Assembly (NCBI GenBank): GCA_025506515.1
Contig: CM046451.1
Coordinates: 38,898,595 to 38,962,594, forward strand
Direction of reading: 5' to 3'
Length of the DNA: 64,000 nt
Origin: Flaveria trinervia
Taxonomy: Eukaryota; Streptophyta; Magnoliopsida; Asterales; Asteraceae
In this document: positions 57,400 through 64,000 of the stretch, piece after piece
Numbering within the stretch: position 1 is the first letter of the stretch
How the letters are laid out: each line of letters opens with the position of its first letter
Notes under the pieces: generated by a model
The model's database searches: none
The model's input: only the letters and a program-made list of their open reading frames with translations
Told to the model about the DNA's origin: nothing
Made by a program: the position numbers and the translations under genes

Positions 57400-59898
57400 T
57401 ACTGGCTTGGGTTTCCCAGAGGAATCACACATCATAAATTCTACCCATTGACCCTTAGAGGATGAGGGTAGCTCAAGTTCCTTCTTGTCATTATTATCAG
57501 ACACTGAGGATGTCTTCTCCTTCCATAATCCAGATTTGTGCAATGCTGTTTGTGATAAACAGTCGACTGACTACAGGTTGAATTTTAGGTTCACTAGTTC
57601 TTCTAGGTGGAGTCAGTGAAATCCTCTTAGAAGACCTAGGCTTTGAAACCTGAAGTTCAATCTTCTTACGGGGTGTCTGATAGAAGTGACAATAGGAAGC
57701 AATGTGTCCATATTCACCACAGTTGTAGCACGATCTGCTATTAAACTTTCTTTGTGGAGAAGTGTGTGCCACTCTAGTAACATTACTCACTCTAGGTTTT
57801 GACTCTGGTTCTTTGGTTGTTTTCTCTGGTTTAACAAAGTTAACTGTTTTCACCTGTTTAACCTCCTTTTGGTTTTGGTTAATAGGTTTTTGACTTGAAT
57901 TATGTGAAAGATTAACCTTAGAAGTCCTTTTAGGTTTTGATTTGACTCTGTTTGATCCTGACTTTAACTTAACCTTTTCAAATTCCTTTTCCAATTAACA
58001 CTAGACAATTTATCCTTTGCCGTTGCAGTGGCCTCCTTTTGTTTGTTTCCAGAGTCCATAGATGAACATAAGAATCTGGATTGCTAACAAGAGGAGTAGA
58101 CACCACATAATCTGGATTACTATCTTTTCTTTATAACTATGCTCATTTTGTTTTAATACCCTATTAGCCTCAGTGCAAAGGTGCAAATCTTTTACTAAGT
58201 TATCATTATGATCTAATAACCTAGCAAATTTTCCATCTATGCTATTCCTAAAAATATCACAATCAGAACAGGCATGATTATCAAACATTGGTCAGTAGTA
58301 CTTACCTAAGTTGATTCAGAAGAGTCAGCCATCAACGCAGCAGCAGAAGTCTCTAGTTCTGGTGATTCTGTCTTTTCTGTCTCTGACGTGGTAGACTCCT
58401 CCTTAGGCTTGTAACTGACCTTGGTTGTAGGTGCTTCTTCACTATGTGACATCGCTATCTCAACTGCCAGATCTCCTTCACTAGCGGAATCACTGTCAAT
58501 GTCTTCTACACTTGCAATGTTTGATTCCCCTGGCGAGAGAAACCTAAAGCTCCAATCCTGTCCTTCATCATCATGGGCAGTCAAGGCCTTTGGATCCTTG
58601 CGTGATGAAGTAGAACTGGTAGCTTGCTTGTCTTGACGAGTGAAGGACGAGAACGGGTTCCCGTTACCCGTCTTCTTAGGCTTGACACATTCTCTTTTGA
58701 AGTGCCCCTTCTCTCCACAGTTGAAGCAGGTCACTTTGCTCTTATCAAAGCCAAATGTGGTATCCTTAGTAGCTACTCAGTTCTGTCCGGTTTGTTTTAC
58801 AAACTTCTTTGCCCTCCGGACAGCACTAGCTAAGGCCCACATTATGTCCATCCTTTCAAGCTCCATTTCGTCCACCTACTCGTAGCCCTCGTCGGCCAGA
58901 TGGCAGTTTCCAATCTTCCCGGCAACAAGTTCATCATAAGAATGGACCATTGCAGCCAAAAGATCCATGTGTTCTCGAGCTACTTCCATAGTCACATTTC
59001 CGAGATTCTCGGTCTTCAGTTTAGTAGCACTTGTTTCGGATCCAATATGGTGGGTCCAAGAGAGTCCCGACGTGTCGTTCCTGAAGGAGACGCATGTGCA
59101 GGACCCGATGAGCTAGACACAAACGCAGTCTGGAGAGGTGCTCCAGATGTCTTAGCTTGAGGTGTGGCATTGTACAAGGCTGGATTTTGATTGTAAGAAG
59201 ACTTTGAGCTCTGTACTTCATCCTAAGTGACTCTTCTCGCAACTTAAGAATGAAGTCATTAATATCCAGTTTTGCCAGCATTCCATTCTGTCTAAGGTTA
59301 GACACGAATGAGGTCCACTTTTCAGGCAATTCGTCTGCAAAGTTAGTAACTTTCTCTTCCATGGTAGTTGCCACCCCATGTGTATGCAGTTCACTCATCA
59401 GATGGTAAATCTATCTATAACGTCGTCTAAACTCTCGTTTCCCATCGATGAGAAATTATCGAATTCCTTCTTTAACTCCTTAGCTTTGATTGCCTTTAAT
59501 GAAGCATTCCCGTCATACCTCTTTTCTAGCTCATCCCAAAGTTCTTGGACTGCTTATTCTCTGAGTACTGGTGGAATATGTCTTTAGGATAGACTGTGTA
59601 ATCAATGCATAAACTCTTTTCTCTGCATTATATTTAACTTTTTGCACATCTGTCATCCCTCTTAACGTTAGCTTAACTCCATCAGCTCCAACCGGTGTAC
59701 TATATCCAATCTCGATGGCTTCCCACAGATTCGGATCGACTCCATTGAGGTAGATCTCAAAACGTTGTTTCCAGGGGAAAGTCATCTAACGTCAAAAGCT
59801 TTGGTGGTTTATTATGATTACCCACTCACTCTCAAGCAACAGCAGGTTCTGTATCCTAGAGTCCTTTCCAGCAGTAAAGGCTGACATTTGATCTTCCA
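57400..59898 (-). pseudogene. Element E gag
   Basis: The ATG is at 59898 (MEDQMSAFTAGKD). A frameshift near 59800 is followed by DFPWKQRFEIYLNGVDPNLW, the UBN2-type gag core, with more breaks at 59530 and 59398. Two CCHC zinc knuckles are intact: CFNCGEKGHFKREC at 58728-58687 and CYNCGEYGHIASYC at 57730-57689. Between them is an acidic Ser/Glu-rich stretch and an N-rich coiled coil (58288-58010). The gag end matches 'AWVPNPN-like' sequence near 57390. Confidence 0.8.
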
Positions 59899-59929
59899 TG
59901 GCAAATAACTTTAAGTCTAATAAACCAAA

Positions 59930-60180
59930 CTATCACTGGTGCGACTGAAGGATGCGAATGGCCTAGTCGTGTGTATGAACTCTGCGACTGCTTCAATCGT
60001 GCGGCTGAACTAAGCGATTAGCTCAGTCGTGTGAATGAGTCTGATGAGTATGAGCAATGCGAACAAACAGTTCAGTCGTACGAAGGAGATACGACTAGGT
60101 CCAATCTTGCGTCTGGACTATGCGAATGAAGTCCAATCGTGCGAATGGCACACTCATGCGACTGTGGCTGCTGTTTTGCT
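59930..60180 (-). repeat. Element E motif array in the 5' leader
   Basis: About nine variants of CAGTCGTGCGACTGAA lie between the PBS and the gag start, that is, within the transcribed leader of the genomic RNA. Confidence 0.75.
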
Positions 60181-60378
60181 AAAATTCCTAGGTTAAACGT
60201 GTTTTAGCCGTAAAAATTCGAAATTTCGCAAGGTCTAATCGCCTAAGTCCGTAGAAACCAAACTTTGATGAGCAAGGAACGTCCAAGATCACTTTTGACG
60301 CAAAAGATCGCGTTTTTTAGTGCAAAAACACAAACTTTTTATCAATCTTGATTGAATCACACGTAATCAAGAGCCCAT

Positions 60379-60390
60379 GCTCTGATACCA
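60379..60390 (-). other. Element E primer-binding site
   Basis: On the - strand TGGTATCAGAGC is a perfect match to the usual initiator-Met tRNA site, two bases from the LTR edge. Confidence 0.92.
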
Positions 60391-60392
60391 CT

Positions 60393-61128
60393 TGTTAGGA
60401 CCTGGTATTTGAACGAAATACCTAGTGATTAGCGTGTAAACCAGATCAAATAGTGCGGAATCCTATTTGATTGGTGATCCAATCAGTGAGAACACACGAA
60501 GAATCAATCAAGAATTGAAACTCACGTTAGAAATCGATTGGGAATCGATCTAATGTGTTCTATGAACTTGGAGAACGAATTGTGAGGCTTCTGGACGGCT
60601 AGGGTACGTCTGGAGTCGTAAGTAATCAAAAGCTCTCTATTTTTCACGAATTGGGTTGTATTTATAGGTTAGTATTATTCAATCGTGCGACTGAACCATT
60701 AGTATGGTTCAGTCGTGCGATTGAACCATGCGGTTGATTCATTCGCACGATTGAGTATTCAGTCGTGCGACTGAGTTAATCTCATGTTATAATCATACGA
60801 CTGATCCAGTCTCCTGGTTCCTTCGTGTGACTGAGTCATTCTTATGAAGTTATTCATGCGTATGGTCCATTCGCATGGGCCACTTGCATGAGAACTTCAT
60901 TCTGTTAAGTTTGATTGCATTAATTAATTAATATAACATTATGTATAACACTTCAAACAACCATAATCTAATTAACCAATTCAATATCAACTCATTAATG
61001 AAATATGAAACATTATAATATCAAACAAGCAATATCATTTCATTAATCATTTCAAGCATTACCTCAGAATCAGACAAACAAGATCTATTACATTCATATC
61101 ATGATCTAGGGACATACATGTATCAACA
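60393..61128 (-). repeat. Element E 5' LTR
   Basis: 736 bases, TGTTAGGACC ... TATCAACA on the + strand, followed by the GTTTC duplication. The TATA box is at 60659-60668 (CCTATAAATA on the - strand). The U3 array of TTCAGTCGTGCGACTGAA and variants (about 60680-60900) lies directly upstream of it. Confidence 0.92.
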
Positions 61129-61133
61129 GTTTC

Positions 61134-61175
61134 ACAGACACGGGGTCATGCTTTATGAGGCACGGCCCCGTGCTT
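61134..61175. repeat. Element F palindromic motif, copy next to pol end
   Basis: ACACGGGGTCATGC and GGCACGGCCCCGTGC. The second copy has perfect 6-base inverted arms. It was adjacent to 49725-49760 before element E inserted. Confidence 0.75.
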
Positions 61176-61199
61176 ATGCTTGTGAGGTTCTAAAAATTG

Positions 61200-62500
61200 T
61201 AAAAAAAATTCAAGGAAAACTTATGTACATGTGTCACGTTTAAGTGTCGGGTCTTCGGCATGACCCTTCTCCACAATTAGTTTTTGTCGGGGCGGAGGTG
61301 CAATTCCTCCGAGGGAATCTTCGTTGGACCGTCATTATACGGTTTCAAACAACGACCATTCACTTTGAAACTTAAACCTTCGTGGTTATAAATTTCAATG
61401 GCACCATTCAGAAACACGTTTTGATCGTATAAGGTCCAGACCAACGTGATTTCAGTTTTCTGCGAAACAAACGTAAACGAGAGTTGTACAATAAGACACG
61501 TTCTCCCACATGAAATCGTTTTGTGTTCTTTAATCTAGTGTCATGGAATTTCCTTGTCTTTTCTTTGTAAACCCTAGCGTTTTCATAGGCTTGTTCTCTC
61601 AATTCCTCTAATTCGTGAATTTGTAGGAATCGATTCTTTCCTGCAAGGTTTTGGCCCAGGTTTGCTGCTTGAAGTGCTCAAAAAGTGTTGTGCTCTAGTT
61701 CTGTGGTAGATGACACGACTTCCCATAGATTAGTTTGAACGGTGTTGTGCCAATGGGAGTCTTATAGGCTGTTTGAAAAGCTCATAATACATCATCTAAT
61801 TTTGTAGACTAGTCCTTGTGGTTTTGACCTATTGTTTTCTGAAGGATTCGTTTGATGCCTCGATTATTGACTTCGGCTTGCCATTCGCTTGTGGATGGTA
61901 AGCAGTTGTAAAGCGATGTTGAACTCTATAATGTGCCATTGCTCGTTCGAGCTGATTGTTACAGAAATGAGCTCCTCGGTCACTAATTAGAACTTTGGGG
62001 GCACGAAAACGAGAGAATAGTTTCTTGAGGAATTTGACAACGTTTCTTGCATCATTAGTAGGTAGAGCTTGAGCTTCAGCCCATTTTGAAACGTAATCAA
62101 CTGCTACCAAGGTGTAACGATTGACAAATGACACCGGGAATGGCCCCACAAAATCAATACCCATGTATCAATATCTCGCATACTTGAACTAGTTTCTGAG
62201 GCATCTCATCCGTGTTGAGATATTGGTTGCTCTTTGAGATGCATCACAGTTGTGCACCCTGTTGTGAGCATCTTTGAAGATAGTGGGCCAGTAAAATCCA
62301 GAGTCAAATACTTTCTTGGCTGTTAAGGGTGCTTCATGGTGTCCTCCTATGGGTCCTTCATGACAGTGGCTTAAGATTTATTCTGCTTCTCTTCCATATA
62401 CGCATCTTCAAATGAGTTGGTTTGCACCGATTCTGAACAAATGCGGGTCCTCCCAATAGTAATGTTTGATATCAGTAAAGAATTTCTTCTATCTCTAATA
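61200..62500 (-). pseudogene. Element F integrase
   Basis: The zinc-binding end (about 62420-62200) is broken. The core at 62164-61829 has the first Asp in GIDFVGPFP (about 62155) and the second in LISDRGAHF (about 61981). The region of the expected Glu follows AYHPQANG but is read out of frame because of a one-base indel near 61870. The C-terminal part 61800-61200 is spread over frames and includes an open piece (61602-61408: SRLRLFRRKLKSRWSGPY), typical of the Athila integrase end. Confidence 0.8.
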
Positions 62501-63134
62501 ATTCATAACTTTGAGAAGTATTCCGGTTGCTAAGTAATTCGGAAAATCGGCAAACCAAGGATGTTCATCGATTGAGGATTGAATGTGCATAAGGAATTCG
62601 TGAGGAAAATTATCATTTATTATTGCTTCCTCAGTTTGTGAAGGACTTGAATCCTCAAGACGCTAGAGATGATCGGCCGCTAGATTTTCTGCTCCTTTCT
62701 TATCATGAATTTCGATGTCAAATTCTTGAAGAAGAAGAATCCAACTAATCAATCTCGGCTTTGCATCTTGTTTGTTGAACAAATAACGAAGGGCTACATG
62801 ATTGGTGTAACAATTGTTTTTGAAAGGATTAGATACGAACGGAATTTGTCAAATTCAAAAAACTACCGCAAGAAGTTCTTTTTCGGTGGTGGTGTAGTTT
62901 TCTTGTGCATCGTTTAGGGTTTTGCTCGCATAATGAATGGGTGAAATTGCTTGTATTTCCTTTGTCCTAATACGGCTCCTACCGCGAAATAACTTTCGTC
63001 GAACATGAGTTCAAATGGTAGCGTCCATCTAGGGAAACCAAGATTGGAGTGGTTACCAGCCTCTCCTTAAGCAATTTGAATGCATTTGTCAGAAAATACA
63101 AATGAGCATCTTTTTGAAGAAGTTAAGTCATTGG
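62501..63134 (-). pseudogene. Element F RNase H
   Basis: No long open frame, but on the - strand conserved fragments can be read: an ADHLxRLE-type end near 62670-62640 and tether sequence to 62500. Heavily frameshifted. Identity rests mainly on position between RT and integrase. Confidence 0.5.
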
Positions 63135-64000
63135 TCAAGCGATTTTTAAGAAATCTTTGATGAAACAACGGTAGAATCCTGCATGAACTAGGAAACTTCT
63201 GATATCTTTCATGGTTGTGGGATGTGGAGGTTTAGAAACAGTGTCGACTTTGGCTTGATCGACTTCAAGCCCTGCTCGAGAGATTTTCTGTCCTAACACT
63301 ATTCTTTCCGTAACCATGAAGTGGCATTTTTCCCAATTTAAAACAAGGTTAGAATCTTCACATCTAACCAACATCTTTTCTAAATTTTCAAGACATTGCT
63401 CAAATGAGTTTCCAAAAATGGAGAAATCATCCATGAAAACTTCCATGAGTGTTCAATCATGTCATGAAAAATTGCTACCATGCATTTTTAAAAGTAGTAG
63501 GAGCATTACACAAGCCAAAGGGCACTCGCCAATAAGCAAATATGCCATATGGACAGGTGAATGTCATCTTCTCTTGATCTTCAGGAGCAATAGGGATTTG
63601 CAAATAACCTGAGAAACCGTCCAGGATACAATAGAACATTTTTGCAGGTGGTCGCTCAAGCATTTAGTCGATGAAAGGAAGAGGGAAGTGATCTTCCTTG
63701 TGGCGTCATTGAGTTTGCGAGTAGTCTATGCAAACTCTCCATCCTGTAACTGTACGAGTGGGAATAAGCTCATTCTTCTCATTAGTTAGAACAGTCATTC
63801 CTCCCTTCTTTGGAACAACTTGGACGGGACTGACCCAAGGCGAATCAAGAATAGGGTAAATCAAACTGGCATCTAGCAGTTTGATTACTTCTTTCTTCAC
63901 CATCTCTTGCATGCTCGGGTTTAAACGTCTTTTAGGCTTAGTGATGGATTTGAGTTTCTCCTCCATCAATATTTTATGAGTGCAAAAGGACGGATTGATT
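63135..64000 (-). pseudogene. Element F reverse transcriptase
   Basis: Open pieces 63969-63706 (RRLNPSMQEMVKKEVIKLL, VVPKKGGMTVLTNEKNELIP, GWRVCIDY), 63663-63475 (DGFSGYLQIPIAPEDQEKMT, RVPFGLCNAPTTF) and 63446-63135 (VFMDDFSIFG, with the active-site Asp pair at 63426-63431, then LGQKISRAGLEVDQAKV). Stops or shifts lie near 63700 and 63460. The sequence is the Athila type of gypsy RT. The window ends upstream of it. Confidence 0.87.

Larger units (their letters stand above)
49824..61128 (-). mobile_element. Element E: SIRE-type Ty1/copia retrotransposon, youngest-looking copy
   Basis: 11.3 kb, flanked by a perfect GTTTC target duplication (49819-49823 and 61129-61133). The 5' LTR is 60393-61128 and the 3' LTR 49824-50538 (truncated at its U3 tip). 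The - strand order is PBS, leader, gag, protease, integrase, RT, RNase H, spacer, ORF3. The LTRs are almost identical apart from single-base indels. Pol keeps YVDD and the integrase residues but has several stops. Confidence 0.92.
9301..64000 (-). mobile_element. Element F: Athila-like Ty3/gypsy retrotransposon, split by B and E, 5' end outside window
   Basis: Reading on the - strand from the right edge: RT, RNase H, integrase, a long post-pol region with small ORFs, a PPT and a 3' LTR. The RT entry segment (RRLNPSMQEMVKKEVIKLL, then VVPKKGGMTV and ELIPTRTVTGWR) is characteristic of the Athila lineage. Element E occupies 49824-61128 and element B 10850-44980. The 3' LTR ends are TGATG and CATCA. 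The 5' LTR and gag are right of the window, so the target duplication cannot be checked. Stops and frameshifts make it inactive. Confidence 0.75.

Noticed and set aside
1..64000. Integrated pararetrovirus (caulimovirus type)
   Set aside because: All RT sequences are linked to integrase and LTRs and are of copia or gypsy type; no movement protein is seen.
1..64000. A host protein-coding gene
   Set aside because: Every open frame of note falls inside an LTR element or is a shadow of one.

Overview
This window is plant nuclear DNA made almost wholly of nested LTR retrotransposons. I see no host gene, rRNA, tRNA gene or CRISPR array. The evidence is Ty1/copia and Ty3/gypsy polyproteins, primer-binding sites matching plant initiator-Met tRNA, TG...CA LTR ends and 5-bp target duplications. 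A SIRE/Maximus-type copia lineage with a third ORF after pol, plus Athila-like and Tekay-like gypsy elements, points to a eudicot. Asteraceae is my guess from family style only and is not proven.

Layout. Element A (copia, + strand) runs from the left edge to about 8812: gag end, protease, integrase, RT, RNase H, ORF3, PPT, 3' LTR. Next comes G (8813-9300), a fragment of a related ORF3. Element F (Athila-like gypsy, - strand) starts at 9301 and runs off the right edge. Its 3' LTR is split (9301-10849 and 44981-45123) by element B (copia, - strand, 10850-44980). B's gag is split by element C (Tekay-like gypsy, - strand, 21539-43841), with a 5-bp target duplication carrying one mismatch. C's 3' LTR is split by element D (copia, - strand, 23483-35849), with a perfect AACCG duplication. 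Element E (copia, - strand, 49824-61128) sits in F's post-pol region with a perfect GTTTC duplication. The insertion order is F, then B, then C, then D, with E separately into F. Every pol is damaged by stops, frameshifts or deletions.

Most interesting structure. Copia elements A, B, D and E and gypsy element F each carry a private short palindromic motif (A and B share one). It is clustered in U3 just upstream of the LTR TATA box. The same motif is clustered again in the spacer after pol, where a TATA-like box and then the start of ORF3 (or, in F, a small ORF) follow. This looks like a second, internal promoter module that copies the LTR's enhancer design and could drive a separate transcript for the post-pol ORF. 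In A, B and D the motif also reaches into the low-complexity end of gag. ORF3 is recognisably one protein family in A, B, D and E. It has coiled-coil, charged low-complexity regions and no signal peptide or membrane segment that I could see, so the usual label 'env-like' is doubtful.

Limits: all boundaries and similarities were read by eye. LTR divergences are rough estimates. Many single-base indels, notably between E's two LTRs, could be assembly errors rather than biology.
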